Source of the DNA: an uncultured Lachnospiraceae bacterium
GTDB taxonomy: Bacteria; Bacillota; Clostridia; Lachnospirales; Lachnospiraceae
NCBI GenBank assembly: GCA_948688495.1
Contig: CAPQSW010000012.1
Coordinates: 3,215-67,214, forward strand
Direction of reading: 5' to 3'
DNA length: 64,000 bases
This document shows positions 1 through 8,688 of the stretch, piece by piece. The position numbers and the translations under genes were made by a program. How positions within the stretch are numbered: position 1 is the stretch's first letter; each line of letters begins with the position of its first letter. Under the pieces are notes generated by a model. That model was not told where the DNA came from, searched no databases, and was given only the letters and a program-made list of their open reading frames with translations.

Positions 1-414
1 CATTTTTTCACTTTCCAATACATATTTATGCCTCTGAAATTCTTCTGCAAGCTCATTTTTTATCTTGCCATATGCGGAATTAAAGGCACGCTGTTTTGCT
101 GACTTTAAGGTCAGGTTGATAACCGGAAATCTCCCCATATGTTCTGTATAGATTCCCCCGGCTTCCATAATCCTCATTCCCTGAAAAAGCTCTCTGTTCT
201 GTCCGTTTCTTTCTGCATCCCCTGTATCTTCAAAAAAGTACCGGAGCATGCTTAAGTTTAACGTCTTTCCAAAGCGTCTCGGACGCGTAAACAGGTTTAC
301 TTTTCCCTTCAAATCCAATAATTCTTTTATAAGCATTGTTTTATCTACATAGTAGTAACCGGATTTTACAATATCTTCAAAATTTTCAACGCCGATAGGC
401 AACGCCTTTTTCAT
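1..414 (-). CDS. AAA-ATPase-like / PD-(D/E)XK nuclease family protein (5' part only)
   Basis: The gene starts with ATG at 414, has a GGAGGAG ribosome binding site just upstream, and runs off the left edge; 138 codons are visible. The N-terminus reads MKKALPIGVENFEDIVKSG, followed by YYVDKT and a P-loop-like RPRRFGKTLNLSML near residue 50. This is the pattern of the AAA-ATPase-like domain (Pfam PF09820) that is usually joined to a C-terminal PD-(D/E)XK nuclease-like domain of about 500 residues in total. These proteins are abundant and multicopy in gut Clostridia and Bacteroidetes, and their role is not established. The nuclease-like half lies outside the window, so completeness cannot be judged. 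The family call is from motifs only. Confidence 0.75.
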   Translation of the reverse strand, partial: MKKALPIGVENFEDIVKSGYYYVDKTMLIKELLDLKGKVNLFTRPRRFGKTLNLSMLRYFFEDTGDAERNGQNRELFQGMRIMEAGGIYTEHMGRFPVINLTLKSAKQRAFNSAYGKIKNELAEEFQRHKYVLESEKM

Positions 415-448
415 CACTGTCTCCTCCTTAAAATATACCCTCAATGGC

Positions 449-1354
449 TTACTGCTCCATCTCCTGGCTGACAATCATCTCCACTGCCTGCTTCTCTGCA
501 TATATGGTAACATCCTTATGTTTTCCTCCATATTCCCCATCCAGTGTCCAGGCAATCTCCTCAGCCGCTTCAATTTTGAGCCTTTCTGTCTTAAACGTAT
601 AGATTAAATCGGTATTGTCGATAAAATTTGTCAGGCTGGCGATAATTTCATTCAGCTCCAGTGGATTCTTCGGCATACGTATCAGCGTTACCTCAAAAAT
701 GCCATCGTTCAGCTTTACATTCTTGCCGGTAATATTGCGGAATCCCCCGGCAGAGACAGAATTGGTAACCATCCCATAGATAAATTCCCCTTCAATCTCT
801 GTATCCTCATAAGAAATTTTAAGATGATAAGGCTGTACCTCTGGAATCCGCTTTACACCCTCCAGGATATAGGCAAAATGTCCGATTCTGTTCTTCAATT
901 CCTGGCTGGTGGCATAGGACACATCCGTAAACAACCCGAAAGCTGCAATATAAACAAAAAATTCCCCATTAAAATTACCAATGTCACAGGCAAAGGGGAC
1001 GCCGCTCACAGATAGCTGCGCCGCTTTCCCCATGCTTTTGGGAATTTTCAGGGAACACGCAAAATCATTTGTACTTCCAGAAGGGATATAGCCGATGGGA
1101 ACTCTCCTCTTTCGACGCATCATTCCGCTTACCACCTCATCCAGTGTGCCATCTCCTCCGCTGCATACCACAAGGTTATATTCCCCCGCATGTTCTTCTA
1201 CCTGTTCGAAGGCATCCTGCTGCCTCTGTGTCGGATGGATGGTTACCTCATAGCCGTTCTTTACAAACTGATCTACAATTTCCAACAGCTTATTTTTAAT
1301 CAGCCCTTTTCCCGAAAGGGGATTAAACACAAATAAGAGCCTTTTCCTTTTCAA
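449..1354 (-). CDS. Diacylglycerol kinase-type lipid kinase (YegS/BmrU/DgkB family)
   Basis: A 301-residue protein with the diacylglycerol kinase catalytic fold: FNPLSGKG near the N-terminus, the nucleotide-binding SGGDGTLDEV at about residues 65-75 and SGSTNDFA at about 93-100. The family phosphorylates diacylglycerol or related lipids at the inner membrane face. In Gram-positives, DgkB recycles diacylglycerol from lipoteichoic acid synthesis; whether this copy uses diacylglycerol is inferred. The start is a TTG seven bases after the whiA stop codon, with AAGGAG overlapping the end of whiA, so translation is probably coupled to whiA. It is the last gene of the murB-rapZ-whiA group. Length is normal for the family. 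Confidence 0.85.
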   Translation of the reverse strand: MKRKRLLFVFNPLSGKGLIKNKLLEIVDQFVKNGYEVTIHPTQRQQDAFEQVEEHAGEYNLVVCSGGDGTLDEVVSGMMRRKRRVPIGYIPSGSTNDFACSLKIPKSMGKAAQLSVSGVPFACDIGNFNGEFFVYIAAFGLFTDVSYATSQELKNRIGHFAYILEGVKRIPEVQPYHLKISYEDTEIEGEFIYGMVTNSVSAGGFRNITGKNVKLNDGIFEVTLIRMPKNPLELNEIIASLTNFIDNTDLIYTFKTERLKIEAAEEIAWTLDGEYGGKHKDVTIYAEKQAVEMIVSQEMEQ

Positions 1355-1361
1355 CGATATA

Positions 1362-2315
1362 TCACTCCTTCCCGGTCTGTCTCAAATCCTCAGCAATTTC
1401 ACACAATTTACGAAGCCTGTGATTCACCCCCGATTTCCCCACCGGAGGATTCAGATAAGTCCCAAGTTCTTTGAGCGCCGCCTCAGGATATGCAAGCCGC
1501 AACAGCGCAATCTCCTTTAAACTGTCTGACAAACTATCCAGTCCCCGTACAGACTGAATATAATTAATGTCTTCTATCTGCTTTACGGCCGCACTCACTG
1601 TTTTATTGATATTTGCCGTCTCACAATTTACCTGGCGGTTAACGGAATTACGCATCTCTTTGAGAATACGGACATTTTCCAAATTCATCAACGCCACATG
1701 CGCCTCCATGACATTCAGCATATCTACAATCTGAGAACCCTCCTTGAGATACACCACATGACTTTTCTTGCGCTGTACAATTTTTGCATCCATCCCAAAA
1801 CTGTTGATAATCTCCTGAAGCTGCGCCGCTCTCTGCTGTCCGTTACAAACAACTTCAAAATGGTAGGATTTCTCCGGGTCGCTCATAGATCCTGCACTTA
1901 AAAATGCCCCCCGGATAAATGCACGGCGACAGCAGCTATTCTGCACCAGAATCCGATTGACAAGCCCCAGCGTACGTATATCTTCGCCCTTCTCATTCTG
2001 CCATTTTACTGATAAGAGCACCCTGCGTATTTCTTCTGGCACAGTCAGGGAAATCACAAATATCCTGCTTTTATGGAGATACACGTTCTGCCTGACTGCA
2101 ATGCTTACGTTTGCATGAAAAGTCTTTCGCATCAACAGAAAATATTTCCGTGCAAGCGAGATATTTTCCGTATAAACACGAAGCGTCTTTTTCCCCTGTA
2201 TCTCCTCTGATTTCCCCACAAAACTTAAAATCGCGGCTATCTCAGCAATCTGGCAATGTCTGCTCTTATGAAACTGCCGCGATAGTTCCTCTTTTACTTC
2301 ACCTGAAAACGACAT
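1362..2315 (-). CDS. whiA: Sporulation/cell-division regulator WhiA
   Basis: A 317-residue WhiA homologue (DUF199). The start MSFSGEVKEELSR is typical, the N-terminal two thirds match the LAGLIDADG-like fold that has lost endonuclease function, and the C-terminal third has the helix-turn-helix with the signature PPVGKSGVNHRLRKL. WhiA is a DNA-binding protein linked to cell division and chromosome segregation in Firmicutes and to sporulation control in actinobacteria. It follows rapZ by 28 bases and is followed by a lipid kinase. In Bacillus a yvcK gene lies between rapZ and whiA; it is absent here, which matches the Lachnospiraceae arrangement as I know it. Length is standard. Confidence 0.95.
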   Translation of the reverse strand: MSFSGEVKEELSRQFHKSRHCQIAEIAAILSFVGKSEEIQGKKTLRVYTENISLARKYFLLMRKTFHANVSIAVRQNVYLHKSRIFVISLTVPEEIRRVLLSVKWQNEKGEDIRTLGLVNRILVQNSCCRRAFIRGAFLSAGSMSDPEKSYHFEVVCNGQQRAAQLQEIINSFGMDAKIVQRKKSHVVYLKEGSQIVDMLNVMEAHVALMNLENVRILKEMRNSVNRQVNCETANINKTVSAAVKQIEDINYIQSVRGLDSLSDSLKEIALLRLAYPEAALKELGTYLNPPVGKSGVNHRLRKLCEIAEDLRQTGKE

Positions 2316-2343
2316 GTATCAGTCCCCGCCCTTTTGCTTATCA

Positions 2344-3228
2344 TTATATATTTCTTTGTCCATAATGAGTATCTTTCTGAATATCCCTGTGTTCAATCTT
2401 AATTCCATACCCTTCCCTGTCAGCAAGGCGCTCATACAAGGCATTCGCAAGCGTCACAGAACGGTGTTTCCCACCCGTACAGCCGATGCTGATTACAAGC
2501 TGTGTCTTTCCTTCAACGATATAATTCGGAATTAAAAACTTAACCAAATCTTCCAGCTTACGCAAAAACTGTCCCGCCTCCGGAAATTGCATCACATACT
2601 CCCTGATTTCCCGGTCATTTCCCGTCTTTTGGCGCAGCCCTTCCACATAATAGGGATTGGGAAGGAAACGCACATCAAATACCAGATCGCTGTCAGTAGG
2701 GATTCCATACTTAAAACCGAATGACACAATCGTGATAAAAAGATTCTGGTAATTCTGGTTTCTGACAAATATCTTCTCAAGCTCTGCTTTCAATTCCCTG
2801 GTAAGCATATTACTGGTATCTACAATATAATCCGCCTGCTTCCGCAAAAATTCCAGCCGCTTACGCTCCATTTGAATTCCCTTGTCCACCCGTTCATTAC
2901 CAGCAAGAGGATGGCTTCTCCTGGTCTCTTTATAGCGTTTTACCAACACTTCATCTTGGGAATCCAGATAGAGTATATCAAACCGCTCGCCTTTCTGCTT
3001 TAGCCGGTCAAGCACATTCTGCAGCTCATCCAGTGTCTGGCCGCTGCGGATATCCACACCCACTGCAACTTTCTGCAATTCTGCATCCTGCAGATCCGCA
3101 AGCTCGGCAAATTTCTCAATAAGCGCAATTGGCAGGTTGTCCACACAAAAATAACCTATATCCTCCATCATTTTAAGCGCTGTACTCTTTCCTGCCCCCG
3201 ACATCCCCGTCAAAATTACAAATTTCAT
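2344..3228 (-). CDS. rapZ: RNase adapter / nucleotide-binding protein RapZ (YvcJ)
   Basis: A 294-residue protein with Walker A GMSGAGKST at residues 8-16, the conserved VDNLP segment and the C-terminal signature IGCTGGKHRSV. It binds ATP/GTP. The E. coli homologue guides RNase E to the GlmZ small RNA and controls glucosamine-6-phosphate synthesis, while B. subtilis YvcJ hydrolyses GTP and affects competence. Its position between murB (12-base gap) and whiA links it to cell-wall precursor supply. The start ATG has AGGAGGAAGGCAA immediately upstream. The function in Clostridia is inferred from the family. Confidence 0.95.
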   Translation of the reverse strand: MKFVILTGMSGAGKSTALKMMEDIGYFCVDNLPIALIEKFAELADLQDAELQKVAVGVDIRSGQTLDELQNVLDRLKQKGERFDILYLDSQDEVLVKRYKETRRSHPLAGNERVDKGIQMERKRLEFLRKQADYIVDTSNMLTRELKAELEKIFVRNQNYQNLFITIVSFGFKYGIPTDSDLVFDVRFLPNPYYVEGLRQKTGNDREIREYVMQFPEAGQFLRKLEDLVKFLIPNYIVEGKTQLVISIGCTGGKHRSVTLANALYERLADREGYGIKIEHRDIQKDTHYGQRNI

Positions 3229-3240
3229 TTGCCTTCCTCC

Positions 3241-4158
3241 TTAATAGCCTTCCTCCTCTCCCAGAAAGCGCACCTCCGTCTCAAGCTTTACGCCAAACTG
3301 TTCCTCGACCTTTTTTTGCACATCAGAAATTAACTGGCGAATCTGTGATGCTGTCGCCGCTCCACGGTTAATCACAAACCCGCAATGCTTTTCTGATATC
3401 TGGGCATCCCCTACACGATAACCTCTAAGTCCTGCATCCTGAATCAGTTTTCCGGCAAAATACCCCTCTGGACGTTTGAATGTGCTTCCTGCACTCGGAT
3501 ACTCTAATGGCTGTTTCTCACTTCTTTGGCTTCGCAGCTGCGCCATCTTCTCCCGAATCGCATCAGGACTGCCTTTCTCCAGCACAAGCTCTGTATCCAG
3601 CACAATCGCATGATTCTCCAAAACCCAACTGCGACGGTAACCAAAATCCAACTCCTCCAAAGACAGTACCTTCTCCCTGCCCTCCACAGTCAGAACCGTT
3701 GCCTTTGTCACAATCTGCTTCATCTCTCCGCCATAAGCGCCGGCATTCATTACAACTGCCCCGCCTATCGTACCCGGAATCCCGGAGGCAAACTCCATCC
3801 CGGTAAGCCCATGCGCCGCCGCTTTCCCTGCCACCATAGACAGAAGCGCCCCCGCCTCCGCCTTTATGGTACAGCCTTCCACGGTCACCTGTGATGCCTC
3901 CCGGCCCAGCTCTATCACCAGGCCGGAAATTCCTTTATCACCTACCAGCAGATTACTTCCGTTTCCGATCACCTGCCAGGAAACCGCATGGTTCTGGCAC
4001 AATGCAATGATTTCTGCCACCTGTCTCCGCTTGGGGCAGACATAATATTCCGCCGGTCCACCGATGCGGAAAGTCGTATGCCTGCACATCCTTTCCTGCC
4101 TGGAACAATGTTCCTCCCCGGCTATCTCCTGTAACTGTCTCCAAAATGAATCGTTCAA
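3241..4158 (-). CDS. murB: UDP-N-acetylenolpyruvoylglucosamine reductase MurB
   Basis: A 305-residue FAD enzyme that reduces UDP-GlcNAc-enolpyruvate to UDP-MurNAc with NADPH, the second committed step of peptidoglycan synthesis in the cytoplasm. Visible features are the FAD-binding NTFRIGG-like segment (TTFRIGGPAEYY), IGNGSNLLV at about residues 60-70, GIPGTIGGAVVMNAGAYG at about 125-142, and the catalytic serine region YPSAGSTFKRP, followed by LIQDAGLRG. The short form without the extra Tyr loop is the Gram-positive type IIb. The start is a TTG preceded by AGAGG; no better in-frame ATG retains the N-terminal helix. It follows the M18 peptidase by 35 bases. Confidence 0.95.
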   Translation of the reverse strand: MNDSFWRQLQEIAGEEHCSRQERMCRHTTFRIGGPAEYYVCPKRRQVAEIIALCQNHAVSWQVIGNGSNLLVGDKGISGLVIELGREASQVTVEGCTIKAEAGALLSMVAGKAAAHGLTGMEFASGIPGTIGGAVVMNAGAYGGEMKQIVTKATVLTVEGREKVLSLEELDFGYRRSWVLENHAIVLDTELVLEKGSPDAIREKMAQLRSQRSEKQPLEYPSAGSTFKRPEGYFAGKLIQDAGLRGYRVGDAQISEKHCGFVINRGAATASQIRQLISDVQKKVEEQFGVKLETEVRFLGEEEGY

Positions 4159-4193
4159 ATCAAACCTCTTTCATTCTATACCATTAATTCCTG

Positions 4194-5588
4194 TCACGCC
4201 TCTTTCAAAAATGCCGTATACCCTAATTTTGCCTCATAAAGATCCACTTTACTGATAATCTCCCAGGGGGCGTGCATGTTGAGCACTGCTACACCGCTGT
4301 CAATCACTGACATGTTGTAATTTGCAAGAATATAGGCAATCGTTCCTCCGCCTCCCTGGTCCACCTTGCCGAGCTCCGAGGTCTGGAAGGATACATGGTT
4401 ATCATCCATAATCCTGCGCAGCTGCGCCATATATTCCGGGTTGGCGTCATTCGAGCCGCTCTTTCCCCTGGAACCGGTATACTTGTTAAACACCAGTCCA
4501 TTTCCAAAATACGCGCCATTCTTCTTCTCTGTCACGGATGCGTATAAAGGATCATAAGCTGCACTTACATCGGAGGAAAGCACTTTGGAATTTGTCATGG
4601 CACGGTTAAACAATACCTGGCTGTACCCTCCCATTGCTTCCATAATCTCCGCCACAACATACAGAAAAAATCTGGACTGCATACCGGTTGCGCCCACACT
4701 CCCGATTTCCTCTTTGTCCACCAACAGGCATACCGTAGTCTTATCACAGACCCCTGCCTCCAGGATCGCTGCAAAGGATGGGTATGCGCATACCCTGTCA
4801 TCATGTCCGTAGCCCATAATCATGCTGCGGTCAAATCCATAATCCCTCGCCTTTCCGGCAGGGACCACCTCAATTTCCGCTGAAAGGAAATCATCTTCCT
4901 CTATATCATATTGTTCTTTCAGAATATTCAGTACATTTGTTTTAACGGCTTCTTTCGCCTTTTCCTTCTCGTCCTCGCACTCGAACGGTATACTTCCCAC
5001 CAAAAGGTCCAGGTTTTCGCCTTCTATCACCTTGGCTGCTTTCTTGTCAAGCTGCTCTGAGGCAAGATGAATCAGAAGATCGCTGATGCCAAATACCGGA
5101 TCCTCCTCTTTCTCCCCGATATTTACAACCACTTTGCTCCCATCCTTTTTTACCACCACGCCGTGAAGCGCAAGCGGAAGCGTCACCCACTGGTATTTCT
5201 TCACACCGCCGTAATAGTGCGTATCAAACAGCGCCATCTCCGTATCCTCATACAACGGCACCTGTTTTAAATCAAGCCGCGGAGAATCAATATGCGCTCC
5301 CAGGATATTCATGCCTTTCTCCAATGGCTGTCTGCCGATTATAAACAGCGCCAACGTCTTATCCATATTTTTGGCATATAATTTATCCCCTGCCTGAACG
5401 GCGCGTCCCTCGGCAATTACCTTTTCCAAATCTTCAAATCCTGCTTCCTCAGCGCGGGCAACTAACTCCTGCACGCACTCCCGCTCTGTCTTACAATCAG
5501 AAATAAACTTCTTATACTCCTCCCCAAAGGCAAATATATCCTCCCGCTTTCCCTTTGGATATTTTTTCCAAGCATTTTTTCTTTCCAT
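4194..5588 (-). CDS. M18 family aminopeptidase
   Basis: A 464-residue cytoplasmic metallo-aminopeptidase of family M18 (LAP4/ApeA group). The two-metal ligands and catalytic residues are visible: GAHIDSPRLDLK at about residue 100, the DKEEIGSVGATG block at about 290-300 with the catalytic Glu pair, and a C-terminal MHAPWEIISK His ligand. A KYTGSRGKSGSNDANPEYMA segment (about 370-390) is typical. It removes N-terminal residues from peptides; family members prefer acidic or hydrophobic ends, and the preference here is unknown. It lies two bases after hprK, so the two are co-transcribed. Length is typical. Confidence 0.9.
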   Translation of the reverse strand: MERKNAWKKYPKGKREDIFAFGEEYKKFISDCKTERECVQELVARAEEAGFEDLEKVIAEGRAVQAGDKLYAKNMDKTLALFIIGRQPLEKGMNILGAHIDSPRLDLKQVPLYEDTEMALFDTHYYGGVKKYQWVTLPLALHGVVVKKDGSKVVVNIGEKEEDPVFGISDLLIHLASEQLDKKAAKVIEGENLDLLVGSIPFECEDEKEKAKEAVKTNVLNILKEQYDIEEDDFLSAEIEVVPAGKARDYGFDRSMIMGYGHDDRVCAYPSFAAILEAGVCDKTTVCLLVDKEEIGSVGATGMQSRFFLYVVAEIMEAMGGYSQVLFNRAMTNSKVLSSDVSAAYDPLYASVTEKKNGAYFGNGLVFNKYTGSRGKSGSNDANPEYMAQLRRIMDDNHVSFQTSELGKVDQGGGGTIAYILANYNMSVIDSGVAVLNMHAPWEIISKVDLYEAKLGYTAFLKEA

Positions 5589-5590
5589 TG

Positions 5591-6577
5591 TTATGCAATT
5601 CCTCCTGAATCTTGATCTTCGTTTTCTTCCTCATCTTCTGATGCTTTCTGGAGATTTGCCTGTACACGCCGATACAACTCCTGCGCTGCATTATACCCCA
5701 TTTTCTTCTGTCTGTGGTTTACCGCAGCCGACTCACAGATAACTGCAAGATTCCTTCCTGGACGGATTGGCAGTGAATGGCATACTACCTTATTCCCCAG
5801 AAATTCTACATATTCCTCGTCCAGTCCCAGACGGTCATACTCATTCTCTTTCTTCCAATCCTGCAATTTGATTACCAGGTCAATATTCTGTTTCTCTTTG
5901 ACGCACTCCACACCAAACAACGTCTTCACATCAATGATGCCAATACCGCGCAATTCAATAAAATATCTTGTAACATCCGGCGCCGTTCCCACCAGCGTAT
6001 GCTCGTTAATCTTGCTGATTTCCACTACGTCATCACTTACCAGCCGGTGTCCGCGGCGGATGAGCTCAAGCGCCGCTTCACTCTTTCCAATTCCGCTGTC
6101 CCCCATAATCAAAAGTCCCTCGCCATATACATCCACCAGCACGCCATGAATGGAAATGCAGGGTGCAAGCGCTTCGCCCAGATAGTAAATCAGCTCTGCC
6201 ATAAATTCTGATGTCCCATAATCTGTGGATAATATGGGCGTATTGTATTTCGTGGCAATCCGCAGCAAATCCTCGTCCGGCTGCAGATTACGGCTAAAAA
6301 TCACGCAAGGGACATTGTGGGCAAAAAACTTATCGTAAATATCGAGCTTTTCCTTTTCCTCCAGCTTCTGCATATACGTGTATTCCACCATGCCTACAAT
6401 CTCAACCCTGCTTTTTTCAAAGTAATCGAAGTATCCGGCAAGCTGTAATGCCGGACGGTTTACCTCTGTCGAAGTTACCTTGCGTGTCTTGATATCCACC
6501 TCTGGATTCAACACTTTTAATTTCATTTTCTCTACGATCTTTTTTACACTTACACCATTCCCATTATTCATCTGCAT
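5591..6577 (-). CDS. hprK: HPr kinase/phosphorylase
   Basis: A bifunctional enzyme that phosphorylates and dephosphorylates Ser46 of HPr, driving carbon catabolite repression through CcpA in Firmicutes. The P-loop GDSGIGKSEAAL (about residues 159-170) and the family signature IELRGIGIIDVKTLFG (about 210-225) are present. I place the start at ATG 6577 because GGAG lies 8 bases upstream. An in-frame ATG 33 bases further out has no ribosome binding site, and the ATG two codons in (6571) is also possible. This gives 328 residues, compared with 310-320 for most homologues; the excess is an acidic C-terminal tail (SEDEEENEDQDSGG). Confidence 0.93.
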   Translation of the reverse strand: MQMNNGNGVSVKKIVEKMKLKVLNPEVDIKTRKVTSTEVNRPALQLAGYFDYFEKSRVEIVGMVEYTYMQKLEEKEKLDIYDKFFAHNVPCVIFSRNLQPDEDLLRIATKYNTPILSTDYGTSEFMAELIYYLGEALAPCISIHGVLVDVYGEGLLIMGDSGIGKSEAALELIRRGHRLVSDDVVEISKINEHTLVGTAPDVTRYFIELRGIGIIDVKTLFGVECVKEKQNIDLVIKLQDWKKENEYDRLGLDEEYVEFLGNKVVCHSLPIRPGRNLAVICESAAVNHRQKKMGYNAAQELYRRVQANLQKASEDEEENEDQDSGGIA

Positions 6578-6810
6578 CTTCCTTTCTCCGGTTTCGTTAC
6601 CATCTTTCACCGTGCTTCACTCGGAAACCTGCGGTTTTACTACCGCATTTCGCCGTGCCTCACTCGGAAACCTGCGGTTTCCTCGTTCATGGGCATTCGC
6701 CCTATCAGCCCCATTAAAAAGACAGCTGCTTATATGCAAGCATATCGCATTCTGCTTTTTAATGGTTCTGGCACTGCTCATTGCTTTCATGGACATCATA
6801 TCACAGAACC
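6578..6810. repeat. hprK-uvrC gap with a 28-bp direct repeat and small hairpins
   Basis: This 233-base gap holds two copies of a 28-base repeat at 6611-6638 and 6654-6681 (offset 43 bases, two differences), each starting CGTGC and containing CACTCGGAAACCTGCGG. The second copy contains a perfect hairpin, GGAAACC-TGC-GGTTTCC. A longer imperfect inverted repeat pairs CATTAAAAAG near 6711 with CTTTTTAATG near 6755, and GGTTCTG near 6764 pairs with CAGAACC near 6804. The last two could act as terminator or processing structures after uvrC. No convincing gene was found here. Confidence 0.6.
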
Positions 6811-8688
6811 CTATTCATCTTCAACTGCCGGACGATGAAAAAAATCATAAACCGACTGAGCCGCCTGCTGGTTCATACCAGGCAGTCCGGCCAAGGTCTG
6901 CACATCTGCCTGGCGGATAGCATCCAGGGACTGAAACGATTTCATCAATGATTTCCGCCTGGCTGTGCCGATACCTGGAATATCATCAAGAACAGAGTGT
7001 ACCTGCTCTTTGCTGCGCAGGGAACGGTGATACTCTATGGCAAACCGGTGCGCTTCATCCTGAATCCGCGTAATCAGTTTAAATCCCTCACTGTGGCGGT
7101 CAATTGGAATCTCCCGGTTATGATAGTATAACCCACGAGTCCTGTGATTATCATCTTTTACCATTCCACAAACCGGAATACACAGCCCCAACTCCTCTAG
7201 CACGCGCAGCGCCACATTGACCTGCCCCTTCCCACCATCCATCATAATCAAATCAGGAAACCGGGTAAAGCTGCCGTAATCATTTTCCATCCTTTGTTCC
7301 TTTAATTCCTGCTGTTCTTTCATGCCGTGGGAAAACCGCCGGGTCAGTACTTCATACATAGATCCGTAATCGTCCGGCCCCGTAACTGTCCGCAATTTAA
7401 ACTTACGGTAATCGCTGCGTTTGGGCTTACCCTTCTCGTACACCACCATCGAACCAACCGACTCAAAACCACTGATATTAGAAATATCATACGCTTCCAC
7501 ACGTTTAAGCTGTTCAAGCTCCAGCAACTGCCCGATTTCTTTTAATGCACCGATTGTCCTTCCTTCCTCCCGCTTAATTTTCTCTTTATCCTGGGACAAA
7601 ACCATGTGTGCATTCTGCGCAGCAAGCTCTACCAGTTTTTCTTTCGTTCCCTTCTTGGGCACACGGATATACACTCTCTGCCCGCGCTTCTGTCCAAGCC
7701 ACTGTTCAATTATCGCTGCTTCCTCGATTTCCTCTTGAAGCATCACCTCTTTGGGGATAAACGGCGTGCCCGCGTAAAATTGTTTTAAAAATGTAGCGAG
7801 TACCTGCGGCCTGGTATCCTCATTCCCTATATTCACATGAAAATGATCGCGCCCTATAAGCTTCCCATCCCGGATAAAAAATACCTGAACCACTGCATCT
7901 TCCTCGTCCGACGCCATAGCAATAATATCCTTATCCTCGCCATCCGAACTCGTAATTTTCTGTTTTTGTGCAATCTGTTTCACTGCCTTTAGCAGCTCAC
8001 GGTATTCAATTGCCTTCTCAAAATTCATTTCATCAGAAGCAGACTGCATCTTATCCTCCAGCTCTTTCAAAACAGGCTGGTAATTACCACTCAGAAATTC
8101 TATCACCTGCTCTATCTGCCTGTGGTATTCCTCCTGGCTCACTTTTCCCTGGCAAGGGGCCATACATTGATGGATATGGTAATTGAGGCAGGGGCGTTCC
8201 TTACCCGTATCTCTGGGTAAAATCCTGTTGCACGTTTTCAGACAGTATAACTTTCCAATCAATTCTATGGTCTCCTTGACTGCCCCCGCGCTGGTATAAG
8301 GGCCAAAATACCGGGACTTATCTTTTTTCATCTGACGTGAAAAGAGGACTCTGGGAAAAGCTTCTCCCAGCGTCACTCTAATATATGGGTATGTCTTGTC
8401 ATCCCGCAGCATTGTATTATATTTCGGCCTGTGTTCTTTAATCAGATTGCATTCCAGAATCAATGCCTCCAGCTCAGAATCTGTAATGATATATTCAAAC
8501 CTTGCAATCTGCCTTACCATCTGCTCCTTTTTCAAGCCTTCATTATGACTTGGGCGGAAATATTGCCGCACCCGGTTCCTAAGGCTTATCGCTTTACCGA
8601 TATAAATAATCGCGTCTCTCTCATCATGCATGATATACACCCCCGGGTTCTTTGGGAGTTTCTTCAATTCTTCCTGAATATCAAACAT
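6811..8688 (-). CDS. uvrC: Excinuclease ABC subunit C
   Basis: A 625-residue UvrC, the nuclease subunit of nucleotide excision repair that makes both incisions around a lesion after UvrAB loading. Domains in order are GIY-YIG nuclease (about residues 13-95, PGVYIMHD...IIYIGKA), a Cys-rich segment (CLNYHIHQCMAPCQG, about 165-180), UvrB-interacting UVR motif (about 200-235), RNase H-like C-terminal nuclease (about 385-540, with DYRKFKL and DGGKGQ) and a terminal double helix-hairpin-helix (IPGIGTARRKSL). Its start codon overlaps the ftsH stop as TAATG, so translation is coupled to ftsH. Length is normal. Confidence 0.97.
   Translation of the reverse strand: MFDIQEELKKLPKNPGVYIMHDERDAIIYIGKAISLRNRVRQYFRPSHNEGLKKEQMVRQIARFEYIITDSELEALILECNLIKEHRPKYNTMLRDDKTYPYIRVTLGEAFPRVLFSRQMKKDKSRYFGPYTSAGAVKETIELIGKLYCLKTCNRILPRDTGKERPCLNYHIHQCMAPCQGKVSQEEYHRQIEQVIEFLSGNYQPVLKELEDKMQSASDEMNFEKAIEYRELLKAVKQIAQKQKITSSDGEDKDIIAMASDEEDAVVQVFFIRDGKLIGRDHFHVNIGNEDTRPQVLATFLKQFYAGTPFIPKEVMLQEEIEEAAIIEQWLGQKRGQRVYIRVPKKGTKEKLVELAAQNAHMVLSQDKEKIKREEGRTIGALKEIGQLLELEQLKRVEAYDISNISGFESVGSMVVYEKGKPKRSDYRKFKLRTVTGPDDYGSMYEVLTRRFSHGMKEQQELKEQRMENDYGSFTRFPDLIMMDGGKGQVNVALRVLEELGLCIPVCGMVKDDNHRTRGLYYHNREIPIDRHSEGFKLITRIQDEAHRFAIEYHRSLRSKEQVHSVLDDIPGIGTARRKSLMKSFQSLDAIRQADVQTLAGLPGMNQQAAQSVYDFFHRPAVEDE

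Noticed and set aside
6617..6799. Short minus-strand frame between hprK and uvrC
   Set aside because: It is composed of the 28-bp repeats and hairpins, has no ribosome binding site and resembles no protein.
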